A stretch of 64,000 nucleotides of DNA from Pseudomonadota bacterium (lineage in GTDB: Bacteria; Pseudomonadota; Gammaproteobacteria; Eutrophobiales; Eutrophobiaceae). The notes under the pieces are model-generated. The model saw nothing but the letters and a program-made list of their open reading frames with translations. It was not told where the DNA came from and did not search any database. Below are positions 26,378 to 38,900 of this stretch, one piece after another. The position numbers and the translations under genes are program-made. Numbering within the stretch: the first letter of the stretch is position 1; each line of letters begins with the position of its first letter. Where the stretch lies: the NCBI GenBank assembly GCA_013112535.1, contig JABFGI010000002.1, positions 1-64,000 on the forward strand. The letters are read 5' to 3'.

Positions 26378-29300
26378 CTATGTGATCCGGAGCGCAAAAT
26401 CTTTCATCTGATAGATAATTCTTCCATCTACAGTCAAAAACCCGTCTGCTTTTATAGTTTTTGAAACATCATCAATCTCGGTAATGGCAGCCTGAATAGT
26501 GACTTTTTCATCCACAGGCAAAATCTGTCCTCGATAAATCCATCTATGCACCTGATTCAGAGCCATACTTTCGAAGGCAAACTCCCCTATTTTCAACTCG
26601 TTCTGCCAACGTTCCCAGGCAAAGACTTTCAATAATTGCATGAATGATTCCAGTCCTAATGAGCCCGGCCAGACCGGATCTTCATAAAAATGTGCCTTAA
26701 AAAACCAGGCATCTTCTTTAACGTTAGCCGTTCCTTCAATAAAACCTATATTATTTGGCCCACCTTCAGGGACAAACAAACTAATCTCATCCACCATACG
26801 CATCATATCTGCCGGCATGGGCGTTTCAATCGGGTAAGCAAAGGCTTGAACCGGATTCCGTTCCTCTTCAGTCGGGATATATGGTTTGGCATCTCGTATA
26901 CCAATTTGGTCGGCCAGTGCTTGTTTAGAGAAAAAACCAAAATTGGTATCGCCTTTATAAACCAGACCCTGATCGGATGTCATTTCATATTCATAAGCCT
27001 GGATAATCATACCGCCTGATTGTGAAACGCTGGTCATTTTTATTTTTGTCGTGAGTGTTCCAATTTCAGGTGTCACTTTTATATATTGAGTTGCTGTACC
27101 TCCCAGATTCCTGAAAGAAATATCAACATCACTGGTTAAGGCCGAACCTAAATAGGCTGCTAACCAACCACAAGGCTGTAGTGCCACTTCCAGCAATACC
27201 GAAAAAGGCATATAAGGCTGGTTGTCTTCAGTAAAATACCATTCATCTGCAGGCACATCATATTCAGCTTCAATAATACCTCCTGCTTTAAGTACCCATT
27301 GTTCACAATCTTTAATTGAGACAATTCGATCCAGAAATTTATAGGGAGGTCTTGGTAAACGTGCGACCTTACGTTCGTTATCAAATATCTTGTATTTATC
27401 ACCAAAAGCTTCTGATGGATTACCTTCAGCAAAGGCTAGAATAGAGTCATTATCAAAAAGAACTTCTTTCGCTTCTGGTGTTTTATTGTTTTGCCAAAGT
27501 GCTTCCAATCTTTCTTTTTTCAAACCACTTAACTGAACAGACATATTTTTCATCTGCACGATAGCGCGATGGTCACCATACATAAGTGCATCAGCTAATA
27601 CGTAAGGCGTACCATCATCTTTATATCCGATTTCTTTTAAGGTAATTTCATATTGTACTGCTTTGGTATCTTCTGTGACCTGCCCTCGGCATTTCAACTG
27701 GCTGACTTCACCAATAATCGGTTCATAAACAAATTCATCTTCTTCACCAATCCAGCCCATGCGTAATAAATAGACACGTAAGGTATGCAAACAACATTCA
27801 TACATTAATGTGCCGGGCATAACGCGATCATCCACAAAGTGACAAGTCAGAAACCAGTCGTCAGGATGTATATCAGCTTCACCTGTTATTTGCCCTAGTC
27901 CAAAACGTCCTCCGTTTGGATCAAGCTTAAGTATGCGATGAACCAAGGTCATACGACCACTTGGCAAACCAACTGGGTATTCCAATTCAATATTTTTAAA
28001 TGACTCACCAAAACAACTTGCTAAATCGCTACGTCGTAAAGCTGATAATTGTTCATCGCTGTAACTTTCAACTTGCATAGGAACGAGTTGTTCCCAGTTT
28101 TCTTTAAATACACCCTGTGCTTTATGTTTTTCGATGTTGGTGAGAACAATACCCTTACCTGCATCCAGTTCCTGTTGCGTAAAAAAACCGGCACATCCTT
28201 CAGTCATAGTTAATAAAGGTTGTCCATTTACGGTTCCCTCAAAATTAAATCGGAATAGATAAGTGTCATCCTGACGGAAAAACTCTTCAATCCGAATATC
28301 ATAATGAATTGTTTCTCCGGCTTTAGGTAAAGGACCATGAAATGTTATTTTTGCATCTAACAAACGATAAACAGCCAGACCTTTAGTAATATGATCAATA
28401 CCTAAATATCCGGACAAAAATAAATCAGCCTGACCTGCTTCAACAGCGATACATGTCGGGATACGTCCTAAGTCCAGATACCATGCACCGGGTAAGACAT
28501 CATGCTCGGTTATTACACGACCATTGATGTCAGGATTATTTTTTAATGCATCTGCTTCACCTTCTATACTTAATATACGATCAGCCAGCATTAAAGGTTC
28601 ATCAGGCAAACGTACCCGCGTTGGATATTGATCAATATCTGCGAAATCAGAGCCAAGCATATTACCGATCGAGCCAATGGCAAATTCCATACATTGTTCA
28701 CGATCAAATAAACATTCAATCTTTTCTTGAGTTGCTGGCGCTATGGGAGCCTGTGACAAATCGATATCAGCACCATTCAATAACTGCATCTGCATGTTGA
28801 TTGCTTGCGTTAATGTTTCCGTCATTCCCTGACTGACACGTAAAAATGTTTCCTGTGCTTCAGCACGCGCTTGTTCCGCTAATCGCATTTGTTGAATCAT
28901 TGGTTGAAAACTATCATTAGCTGCCATTGGCATCGTAGTAACATTTGTCATTGATTCACTTAACTCAACAATATTTGATTTGACTTCTTTTTCTTCTGTA
29001 GTTGGTTGAGGCGGAACAGATACTTTAATAGGTTCTCCTCCCGTTTTAACACTAATGAAATTTTTGTATTCCGTTTTCTCAATACCTTTATGAATTTTTA
29101 ATTTTGAAAAGTTGACATCGATACCTTCAACATAAAGTCTGGCAAGAGTTTGCAATACATTATCTACACTATCTTGTCCTTTAACACACACTGCTTTTGC
29201 GTAATGTGACTTATCGACAAGAACCTGATCGATCATTCTTGTACAAGAACCACCTGGCCCCATTTCGACGAATAAGCGTACGCCATCTTCATAAGCACTA

Positions 29301-32300
29301 TTAATGACTTTGGTATAATCAAACGGAGCAAGCGCCTGATCCAGAATCGAATCTGCAGCGGAATCCTGTGTAACTTCATATGCCCCACCACGAATACCAC
29401 TATAAAAGATGACATCTTTCGGTGGCGTTGTTTCAAAGATATGTAATTCACGATATGCGCTTTCAACAGGCTTGGCTACTTCGCAATGCACCGTCGTCAC
29501 ACCCGACAAAGGATGATATTGAGCACGTAGCTCTTTAACCGCTTTGTTTAATTCAGTTTTATCTCCACCAATAACACATTCATTAGGTGTATTAATAATT
29601 AATAAGTAAACATGTTCATATTTTTTCAGTACAGCTTTTAATTTATCTGCACTGGTATTAATAACACCGAGTGCCCATTCAACAGGTTTATCCGTGCCCC
29701 AGGCTTTTTGTACTGAAGCACATGGCCCCGCAAGTTCCTCTGTAAATAAGGTACTTCGTTGAATTCGTTTTAACATTTCATCACGCGCAGTCCATGTACG
29801 CGTAGAAAAAAAGCCGGCTGTTTCACCAAGGCTATAACCAATCACTGCATCAGGCTTAATACCAAAACTGCTAACAACATCACTGACAAAGGTTCCAAGC
29901 CAAACCTGGCCAAAGATCACTTCTTCATGACTCAGTTCTTTTCCATCATCTTTCTTCCAGAAACACCCCGAAGCAAATTGTGATGCCAGCATTTCATTTT
30001 CATTATTCAATTTTTCCAGTATCTCAGGAAAAGCAACGCCTAACTCTTGTCCCATACCAAAGAAATGATTACCAGAACCGGGATAAACATAAGCGACTTT
30101 ACCATCCTTAGCTAAAGGTTCCGCGGAATAAAAACAACGTCCATTATCAATCGATTGATTACTTTCTATCGCTACAACTATTTCGCTACGAGCCAAATTA
30201 AATTCAGTTTCATTTTTGGCTAATATAACAACACGATATTTTTCCTGTTTATCTTCGATAGTATTAATGAAAGATAAGCTTTTGATTTTTTTAGTTAAAA
30301 ATTCTTTATTATCCGCAGATAATACAAATAGTTTTGATTTTATATTTTTAACGTCAATATTTTTTTCGGCTTGTTCTAATACAACGCTGACACAGTTTCC
30401 ATCTATACTAGTTGCATTAACCAATGCCTGCCTTGATCCTTTTATACGATCTTTTAACCAATAACGTGCTTTTGAGTTACTGTCCTCAGGCAATGTGCAA
30501 TGAAGCAAGGCACTAATAGCACTGGCCACACACATTAGACCGTTTGCAGCACCAGAATGACCTAAAGGAAACGTATTACTATTTGCATGTTGTAATGCAG
30601 GGATATCAATACTCGCTGCATCGGATGCTTGACTGACATAATCTATCGAGTCTAAATGGCACTCTGCATCAGAACAGGCATTTTGAACTGCTTTTATCGT
30701 TGCAGACTGCTCAGGTTTTGTATCACATCCGCCAGCAGAGGCAGTGCCAATGCCTTTGATTAAGGCATAGACTTTATCGCCATCACGTATTGCATCGTTA
30801 TGACGTTTTAAAACAAAAGCCGTTGCACCATCGGCAATGATAGTTTGATCATGACAAGCTATATGTCCTTTCGCTGCTCGAATATCACTAGCCAGGTCAA
30901 CAGCACCGACAATCACCTGATCGAGTTCTTCTTGTTGTAAAGCACGCACACCCGATTCCAGTGCATGTAAACCGGAAGTTTCTTCAGATGAAATAGTAAA
31001 TGCAGGACCACCAATACGAAAAGCACGTGCAATACGACTGGCAACAATTCCCCCTAGCGCACCCATTGTTCGATTCGCAGTTAATGCTGGCCCAAAGGCT
31101 TGTTTAAGATTCTCTATCCATTCTAATAAATCATCATTACTTAAATTAATTCCGAGTTTATTTAACCATTCATTTGCATACTTTTTTTGCATCCAGCGAA
31201 AATGAAAGTTGGTCGTATTTAAATCAAGTGCGATACCAATAAACACGCCTGTTCTAAATTTTTGATCTGCTGACAACTCAGAAAGTTTTGCATCTTCTAA
31301 AGCATTCGCTGCCACTTCAAGCATTAACAATTGTTGTGGCAACATCTCTTTTAATTCGGCCGGTGGAATTCGATAACGACCTAAAGGTACGTTAACTTCA
31401 TTAATTAAATTTCCATCAACACCATGACTATCCGCACCCCACCAGTTATCCGGCTGTATCGTTTTTTTATCAGCACCAAACAATATCGCTTGATCAAATT
31501 CCTGTTGATCATTCCATGGACCTAAACGCGACTCCATACCGACTATGGCAATATCAGACTGTTTAGTAGTAACCGTTGTAGGTAATAATTGATTCGTTTC
31601 AGGTAAGTATTCTTGAAGCAGAACGTGCGCATTAATCCCCCCAAAACCAAAACCACTAATGGCTGCACGACGCGGATTATTATTTTCAACATTCCATGAC
31701 TTAGCTTTATCTAAAACCTTGAAAGGGCTATTGGCTAAATCTATTTTATTGGAAGGTGACTCATAGTTTGCTGTTGGTGGCAACACACCATGCTTCATAG
31801 CCAATAATGTTTTCATTAACGCTGCTGCACCGGCAGCTGTTAATAGATGACCGACATTACTTTTAACTGAACCAATAACACATTCGCCATCAACATCATG
31901 GTTTTGCCATAGATTTTTAAGTGAAGTAAATTCAACACCATCACCAACTGGTGTACCGGTGCCATGGCATTCAATATGTTGAACCTGATTTGGTTTCCAA
32001 TCTGCCATGTCATATGCCGATTGCATGGCGCGTCCCTGACCTTCGGAATCCGGCGACATGATATTACCTTCAATATCATTCGACAAACCAATACCTTCTA
32101 TCGTTGCATATATATGATCATCATGTACTATCGCATCGCTCAAACGTTTAAGAACAAATATACCGGCACCCTCTCCTACAACAAGCCCATCGGCTTTACT
32201 ATCGAAAGGTGAACAACGACCTGATTTGGAAATTGCATTAAGTTGAGAAAATCCCATTTGTGTATATAAACAATCAGGGCGAGATAAACCACCAGCTAAC

Positions 32301-32923
32301 ATGACATCAGTACGACCAGCAAGTAATTCATCAACAGCATACTTCAAGGAATAAAGAGATGAAGAACAAGCCGCATCTAATGTATAAGCGCCGGCACCAA
32401 AACCAAGTGCTTTAGCTAACAATCCACCTGGTAGCCCGGCAACATATCGGTTTAATGGTTCAACTTTTTCTTTATCTGAATTAATACCTAACTGCTCTTC
32501 AAACAGTTGAGTAAATATTTCATCACTAAACAAGGAAGATGATTCTGTAGGTAATGCAATATTACCAATGACGATACCGATACGATCTTTATTAACGGCA
32601 TCAGTTTTCGCATCAGCCCAAGCATCTCGGCCTGCATGTAATAAAATTTGATACATTGGATCCAAACGTCGAAGCAAATCAGCCTCAACATTAAATCCAG
32701 CGGGATTAAACTCAAAGTTTTGAATTAAACAAGCACGACGTGAATTCACTTTATCCGGCGCTAATTCAGCAGAATATAATTCATCAGCATCTAATCGCCA
32801 ACGATCTGCGCCAACATCAATTGCCGAATCCTTAGCATCAAGAATATTCTGCCAAAATTCATCAAGATCACGAGCACCGGGGAAGACTCCCCCCAGGCCA
32901 ACAATTGCTATTCGTTCTGTCAT
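26378..32923 (-). CDS. pfaC: PfaC-like synthase subunit: KS-CLF-AT-DH-DH
   Basis: 2181 residues. An active ketosynthase comes first (Cys186 in LDAACSSSLYS; ECHGTGTPVGDG; NVGHLLTAAG). A chain-length-factor-like KS follows with Glu648 in the Cys position (ISSEETSGLHAL). Next is an acyltransferase (VYPGSGNHFFGMG, Ser1031 in GYSLGE, EMGPGGSCTRM), a Gln/Ala-rich helical linker (about 1325-1375), and two FabA-like double-hotdog dehydratases (HFVDDRVMPGTLMYE near 1703; HFYEDPVWPGSLGLE near 2086). Shewanella PfaC lacks the AT, which there is a separate PfaB; the layout here resembles myxobacterial Pfa3 but without its C-terminal acyltransferase (AGPAT). The protein stops right after the second DH and oleA begins 9 bases later. 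Confidence 0.9.
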   Translation of the reverse strand: MTERIAIVGLGGVFPGARDLDEFWQNILDAKDSAIDVGADRWRLDADELYSAELAPDKVNSRRACLIQNFEFNPAGFNVEADLLRRLDPMYQILLHAGRDAWADAKTDAVNKDRIGIVIGNIALPTESSSLFSDEIFTQLFEEQLGINSDKEKVEPLNRYVAGLPGGLLAKALGFGAGAYTLDAACSSSLYSLKYAVDELLAGRTDVMLAGGLSRPDCLYTQMGFSQLNAISKSGRCSPFDSKADGLVVGEGAGIFVLKRLSDAIVHDDHIYATIEGIGLSNDIEGNIMSPDSEGQGRAMQSAYDMADWKPNQVQHIECHGTGTPVGDGVEFTSLKNLWQNHDVDGECVIGSVKSNVGHLLTAAGAAALMKTLLAMKHGVLPPTANYESPSNKIDLANSPFKVLDKAKSWNVENNNPRRAAISGFGFGGINAHVLLQEYLPETNQLLPTTVTTKQSDIAIVGMESRLGPWNDQQEFDQAILFGADKKTIQPDNWWGADSHGVDGNLINEVNVPLGRYRIPPAELKEMLPQQLLMLEVAANALEDAKLSELSADQKFRTGVFIGIALDLNTTNFHFRWMQKKYANEWLNKLGINLSNDDLLEWIENLKQAFGPALTANRTMGALGGIVASRIARAFRIGGPAFTISSEETSGLHALESGVRALQQEELDQVIVGAVDLASDIRAAKGHIACHDQTIIADGATAFVLKRHNDAIRDGDKVYALIKGIGTASAGGCDTKPEQSATIKAVQNACSDAECHLDSIDYVSQASDAASIDIPALQHANSNTFPLGHSGAANGLMCVASAISALLHCTLPEDSNSKARYWLKDRIKGSRQALVNATSIDGNCVSVVLEQAEKNIDVKNIKSKLFVLSADNKEFLTKKIKSLSFINTIEDKQEKYRVVILAKNETEFNLARSEIVVAIESNQSIDNGRCFYSAEPLAKDGKVAYVYPGSGNHFFGMGQELGVAFPEILEKLNNENEMLASQFASGCFWKKDDGKELSHEEVIFGQVWLGTFVSDVVSSFGIKPDAVIGYSLGETAGFFSTRTWTARDEMLKRIQRSTLFTEELAGPCASVQKAWGTDKPVEWALGVINTSADKLKAVLKKYEHVYLLIINTPNECVIGGDKTELNKAVKELRAQYHPLSGVTTVHCEVAKPVESAYRELHIFETTPPKDVIFYSGIRGGAYEVTQDSAADSILDQALAPFDYTKVINSAYEDGVRLFVEMGPGGSCTRMIDQVLVDKSHYAKAVCVKGQDSVDNVLQTLARLYVEGIDVNFSKLKIHKGIEKTEYKNFISVKTGGEPIKVSVPPQPTTEEKEVKSNIVELSESMTNVTTMPMAANDSFQPMIQQMRLAEQARAEAQETFLRVSQGMTETLTQAINMQMQLLNGADIDLSQAPIAPATQEKIECLFDREQCMEFAIGSIGNMLGSDFADIDQYPTRVRLPDEPLMLADRILSIEGEADALKNNPDINGRVITEHDVLPGAWYLDLGRIPTCIAVEAGQADLFLSGYLGIDHITKGLAVYRLLDAKITFHGPLPKAGETIHYDIRIEEFFRQDDTYLFRFNFEGTVNGQPLLTMTEGCAGFFTQQELDAGKGIVLTNIEKHKAQGVFKENWEQLVPMQVESYSDEQLSALRRSDLASCFGESFKNIELEYPVGLPSGRMTLVHRILKLDPNGGRFGLGQITGEADIHPDDWFLTCHFVDDRVMPGTLMYECCLHTLRVYLLRMGWIGEEDEFVYEPIIGEVSQLKCRGQVTEDTKAVQYEITLKEIGYKDDGTPYVLADALMYGDHRAIVQMKNMSVQLSGLKKERLEALWQNNKTPEAKEVLFDNDSILAFAEGNPSEAFGDKYKIFDNERKVARLPRPPYKFLDRIVSIKDCEQWVLKAGGIIEAEYDVPADEWYFTEDNQPYMPFSVLLEVALQPCGWLAAYLGSALTSDVDISFRNLGGTATQYIKVTPEIGTLTTKIKMTSVSQSGGMIIQAYEYEMTSDQGLVYKGDTNFGFFSKQALADQIGIRDAKPYIPTEEERNPVQAFAYPIETPMPADMMRMVDEISLFVPEGGPNNIGFIEGTANVKEDAWFFKAHFYEDPVWPGSLGLESFMQLLKVFAWERWQNELKIGEFAFESMALNQVHRWIYRGQILPVDEKVTIQAAITEIDDVSKTIKADGFLTVDGRIIYQMKDFALRIT

Positions 32924-32954
32924 TAAATTAATACTTCTTCAGTAGTAAGCCGAA

Positions 32955-35900
32955 CTATTGATGTATTTCCAGATTTAAGTTATTTCTCTTAAATGCGATT
33001 TGTAATGATCTATCACGAACACATTCATAGCCATCTAATAAAGCGATTAACTCTCCTTTACTATCGAGAATTTCAATCGCTGCATTTGCTCGATGGTCAG
33101 TTTTATCATTCACTTCAATAACAATTTGCGTATTATCTTTCGGATAGCTACGTTGAAATTGTCGGTAGCTAGCAATTGCAACAGGTAAAGAAGGAATACC
33201 GCTATCTTCAAAGCTCCAGAGAATCATCATTTGAAATGCTGAATCCAGAACCAAAGGATCTGTTAACCAACTGGAACGTATGGGTTGTGTCATCCATGCT
33301 GAAGGTTGAGGTGCCGCATTTACATTAGCAACAATGCCTATATCACTGCAATGAGTTACTTCGCTTATACCTTGTAAGGCTTGCCCATGAAATAACTGGC
33401 CATTTTGATAATACTCGCCTTGTATCTTGTTATATTTTTCGTTTAGCGCTTTTAACTGAGGTAAGACATGACTTTCATAACTATCAGCCAAAATCATTAT
33501 TGCACTGGCATGTAATAAATCATCTGAACGTAATTCCACCGACACGATAGACTCGTCACCTTTATGGATGATATTACCCGCATGAATCTTTAAACGAATA
33601 CTTTCATCTGCTCTCAGCGTCACACCTTTTAATACACGAAAATCATCAAAGCCACGAAACTGCATTCCGGGATTTGAATGTAAAGCACCATGCGCAAACC
33701 ATTCAATGATCACGGCGACAGGTAAAACCGCTAGACCGTTCATCACATGTGATTTTAGAAAAGGATGTGTATTAACAGAAACTTCCCGCTCAAATGACAA
33801 AGAAAAATCATTGCTTTCAGTTGCCAATGTAGAGTAATTTTTCAGTGGTATTTTTTGTAATAGATTCTCTGACTCACCCAATACCACAGTTTCTACTGGA
33901 CCATCAGATTCTATTTCATTAATTAGATACTCAGCGCCAGCTTTTAAACCAATAACACCAACACCTTCTTCTGCAAATAATTTCTTCAGTGCAGGAGTAA
34001 CCATGCCACCGTCCCATGGCCCCCAGTTAACAGATAAAACCTTACAGTCTTTTCTGTTTTGACTTTCTAATACAGCTTGCTTATTTAATATTTCATTCGC
34101 AGCGGTATAATCAACCTGACCTTTACGTCCCAATCTTGCAGTCGTTGATGAAAATAAAACTATTAATTTCAAATTGTCATTTTTTGTTACAGCTAACAAA
34201 CTTTGTAAACCATCAACTTTCGTTGAGTAAACTGACTCAAATTGTGCTTCTGTTTTATCTTCGATTAATCGATCAGCCAATACACCTGCTGCATGAATAA
34301 TCCCGGTGACATTACCCAATTCAATTCTTGCCAGATCAATAACATTTGAAACCGCATCAGTATCAGTGACATCAACTGAAGCATACTCAACATTTGTTCC
34401 GGTTTGTTCAATTCGTTCTATAGTATTTCTAATTTCTCGATTAGCTAAAATGGATTGATATTGTTTTTCCAGATCAGTAGGACGCAGTTTCTCTTCCGCG
34501 TTCTCCATGATCGCTTTCTTGATACTTGCTGCATCGGTTAATGATGACAACCATTCCGGTTCATTTTTAGGTTCTTCACTACGTCCCAGTAGTAATAGAT
34601 TACATTGATAGGTTTCAGCCAATTTAACAGCGACGTCAGCAGTGACGCCACGCGCACCGCCTGAAATAACAATAAAATCATCTTTGTTTAAAAGCGTTTT
34701 ATCTTGCTTAACATCGGAAAGCGTATCTTCTTCCAATATTGGTTCTCTAGCTTGTTCATTAAGCAAACCAACTTCTAATGGACCATTCAAAAACAGTTCT
34801 TGCTGGACTAAATCAACTGAAGCTGACGATTGATTGATATCGATAGATTTGCAATGGACATCAGGCCATTCTTTATCAGCCGTTTTAATAATACCGTACA
34901 ATCCAGCCTGAACTGGATTTCCTTCAAGACTATTTTCAAAACCAAAACTGCCACCTAATGTTGTGATAGATGCGAGTATACCTTTTGATTTTTTTAATTG
35001 ATCAGCACAACGTTGAACTAAAGAAAATATATTAAGCAAATATTGTTTATCCGCTTCCGCATTAGCGCATATAACCAGGGCACCCAATTCATCACTTATC
35101 TGTTGTTCATTATTAATAAGTTTAATTTTATATCCCTGATCTTTTAAGACAGCTGCTAACTGTTCAGCCAGCTCACCAGATTCTTCGGTTATCCAGATTT
35201 CTTTATCTTTATTAAACTCTATCTTCTGTCTAGATGATCCAGCTTGTTCTAGATCAGCAAGACGAACGACACTACGAACAATTATGGAATCTTTATTACT
35301 TTCAACATTTTCTTCTTTAGTTTCAGTAACGGGACTTTCCTTACTTCCACTTACAACCTGTTCATTCATATAACCAATGATTTGTTGCAAGGTTTGTAAA
35401 GCAGCCAAGTTGTCAGCTGATACTGTCGGTAATTCAGGCATCTTATCCTGTAGCGTAGACAGGATTTCAACGCGTTTAATCGAGTCTATCCCTAAATCAC
35501 TATCCAGATTCATTTCCAGATTTAACATATCCACTGGATATCCGGTTTTGTCGGCCACCACTTCAAGCAAAACTTCTGATAAGTTTGAATCACTACTAGC
35601 AACATTTTCTTGCGTTGTTTGATCTGAAGACAGTGCTTCTGATGAAACATTAAAGATGTCGACGATAGATTTTAATGTTTGCAAGCTTGCCATCTCATCT
35701 GGACTAACCGAAGGTAAATCCGGTATTTGATCCTGTATTGTTGATAGAATTTCAACACGTTTAATTGAATCAATTCCCAGATCACTGTCGAGATTCATTT
35801 CCAAAGAAAGCATATCAACCGGGTAACCGGTTTTATCTGAAACAACGTCTAACAAGGTATCAGCAAAACCACTTATAACATTAGTTGTTTGTGACACAGA

Positions 35901-38900
35901 GGCAGAAAAATCAGAAGTCACGGCTTGTTCAGAAACAAACAACTCGGTAATAGATCGTAATGTTTCTAGCTGACTTAATTCATCTGGACTGATCGTTGGT
36001 AATTCAGGCATAGCCTCTTGCAAGACTGATAGTATTTCAACTCGTTTAATTGAATCGATACCCAAGTCACTATCGAGGTTCATATCCAGTTCCAACATGT
36101 CAATTGGATAACCTGTTTTTTCTGAGACGATTTCTAATAATACTTTGGCAAAGTTGTTATCAACTTGAAAAGTTGTTGTCATCGTTTGTTCTGCTGAAGT
36201 AGTTACTGTTGTTCCAACAGGTCTACCTGCAGCAAGGAATTCAACAATATGTTGCAAGAACTGAAAAGTACCTAATTCTTCAGGGTTAACCGTTTGAGAC
36301 CACGGCAATTGTTCCTGCAAGGCAGAAAGTATTTCAACACGTTTAATCGAATCAATACCGAGATCAGTATCCAGACTCATATCAAGGCTTAACATCTCTA
36401 ATGGATAACCTGTTTTTTCCGAAACCACTTTTAATAATAAATTATTTATATCAACATCCGGATGTTCATCCTGAACGGGAGTTGCTTGTATTGTTTCTTG
36501 TATTTCTTTTATCGGTGTTGCTTGGACTGCTCCCGTCTTTTGGACTTCCTGTTTTACGATTTCAGTATTTACTTGAACTGGTGCGCTGACTTGCGTTGTC
36601 TGTTGAACAGACACAGCTAAAGGCTGGCCTGACATTAATCGTTGTTGTTGTTCTAACAATGATTGAATAGATTTTTGTGCTGTTTCCTGTCCTTCAAGAT
36701 ACTGTTGGTGCAATCGCGCTGTTTGTTCCTGCATTTTTTGTAAAGCAAGAATACTTTCCTGTGTTGCTTGCAATAAACCACTACTGGCAACTGTCGTATT
36801 TACTGGACTAGTAGCTTGTTGGTTTTGTTGTTTAGAATTATTACTTTTAACTTCACTTGTCATGGTATTAACATTAACTGCAGGTTGTGGTTTAGGTTTA
36901 CTTGCCGGACGTGGTTTACGAGGCATCGTGTAATTCGCACCACTAATAGCAATCGTCATAGCAGGCTTGGCATCTTTCGCAGGTCTTGCTAATTCTGAAC
37001 AAGCTGCATCCCATTTTTTAAGTTCAACTTCTTGTTCATGCACAGCTAATGTTGCTAACACAAGAGCCAAATCATACTGACCTTGTTTTTTGCCTACTGA
37101 TGCATCAACAGCAATAGTCGTAACCGGTTTATCCGCAAGAATTGAATTAATTAATCCGGTTAATGTTTTACCCGGACCAACTTCAACAAAAGTGGTAAAC
37201 CCATCAGCGTAAAGGTTTTCTACTTGCTCGACGAAACGAACCGGTGCAGCTAATTGATTCGCTAATAATTGTTTTGCAGCATCAGCATCTTCAGGGTAAG
37301 CATCAGTCGTTGTATTGGATAAAACCTTGTAGCTATTTTTTCCAAATTCAAATTGCGCCAATGCTTCAGCGAAAGGCTTCGCTGCTTCAGCAACAAAGGA
37401 ACTATGAAATGCAGCAGCAACCGGTAATTTAATTGCACGTATTTTTTCTGCTTTAGCGATTTTAGAAAAAGCATCAACTTGATCCGTTGCACCTGACAAC
37501 ACAACTTGTGTTGGGGAATTATGATTGGCAATGATTAAATCTATATTGTTTGTTTTTAATAAAGAATCCACCTGATCATAAGAGGCAACGACTGCCAACA
37601 TGGATCCGCGATCCCCTTCACCTGCTGCCATTAACTCACCACGGATTCGTGACAAGCGATGTAATGTTTCAGCGTTATATAGTCCTGCAGCGGATAACGC
37701 GGTTAATTCACCATAACTATGACCGATCGCCGCTTTTGCTTTAACTGAAAAATGATTTAATACATCAAGCGCACCAAGACTCACTGCACCAATAGCAGGT
37801 TGGGCATTTTGCGTTTGACGTAATGTTTCTTCCTGCTGTTTTTGATCGGCTTTTGAAAAAACAGGGATTGGATAGAGCACATCACCTAGCGTTTCTTTTC
37901 CGGTTGCTTCTTGAAAAATATGGTTGGATTCTTCCAGTGCATTTAAAAATTGAGGAAACTGACAAGCTAAATCACGACACATACCCGTGTATTGCGAACC
38001 TTGCCCCGGAAAAACAAACGCAACATTGTCGGGACTCTTTTCAGAACTGTAAGACACACCATCCGGTCTCTGCCATGATGTTTCAGTTGAAGCTTCTAAT
38101 TGTTTTGTAACATCGCCAAATAACTTATTAAGTACTGTGTTTGATTTTTCTATTACTAAAGTTAAACGATGTGCAGCATTATTTTTAAAACTTTGACATG
38201 AATCATAAGCAAAGAATCGTAAATCTTTCCATGATTCAAGAACTGAAACTTCAGGCAACTGTTTTATTAAATCTTCTTTTGAGTCCGCACTTAAGGCAAT
38301 AATTAAAACTTGCCCATCCCATTCAATATCCGATTTTGTTTCTTCAGCTTCTTCTAATACACAATGAAAGTTACTGCCGCCAAAACCAAATGAGCTTAAT
38401 GCAGCTCGTCTTGGTGTTGCCAGCGTTTTTAACCACGGGCGTTTAACTGTATTAAGATAAACAGGTGCTGTACCCGGATTAATAATTTCTAACGGTTCAT
38501 CAACTTTAATACTTGGCGGCAAGACTTTATATTTTAAAGCCATCGCTGTTTTAATAAGACCAGCAACACCGGCTGCCGCTTTCGTGTGTCCGATCATGGA
38601 TTTAACTGAACCTACTGCACACCATGTTTCTCCTTCATTATCCTGACTATAAACACCGGACAAGGCTGTTGCTTCTACTGCATCGCCGACTGATGTGCCG
38701 GTACCATGCGCTTCAACTAATTCAATACTTCTTGGTGTCACATCTGCTTCTCGATATGCATTCCATAATGCTTTGGTTTGCCCTGCTGAACTCGGAGCAT
38801 AAATTGCATTACCTCGACCATCTGATGACGAACCAATTCCACGTAACACTGCATAAATTTTATCGTTATCTCTTTTCGCATCATCAAGTCGTTTTAATAT

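Noticed and set aside
35370..36437. Regular repeats that could be taken for a CRISPR-like or satellite array
   Set aside because: Units are about 290 bases, in frame and encode ACP domains with the pantetheine serine.
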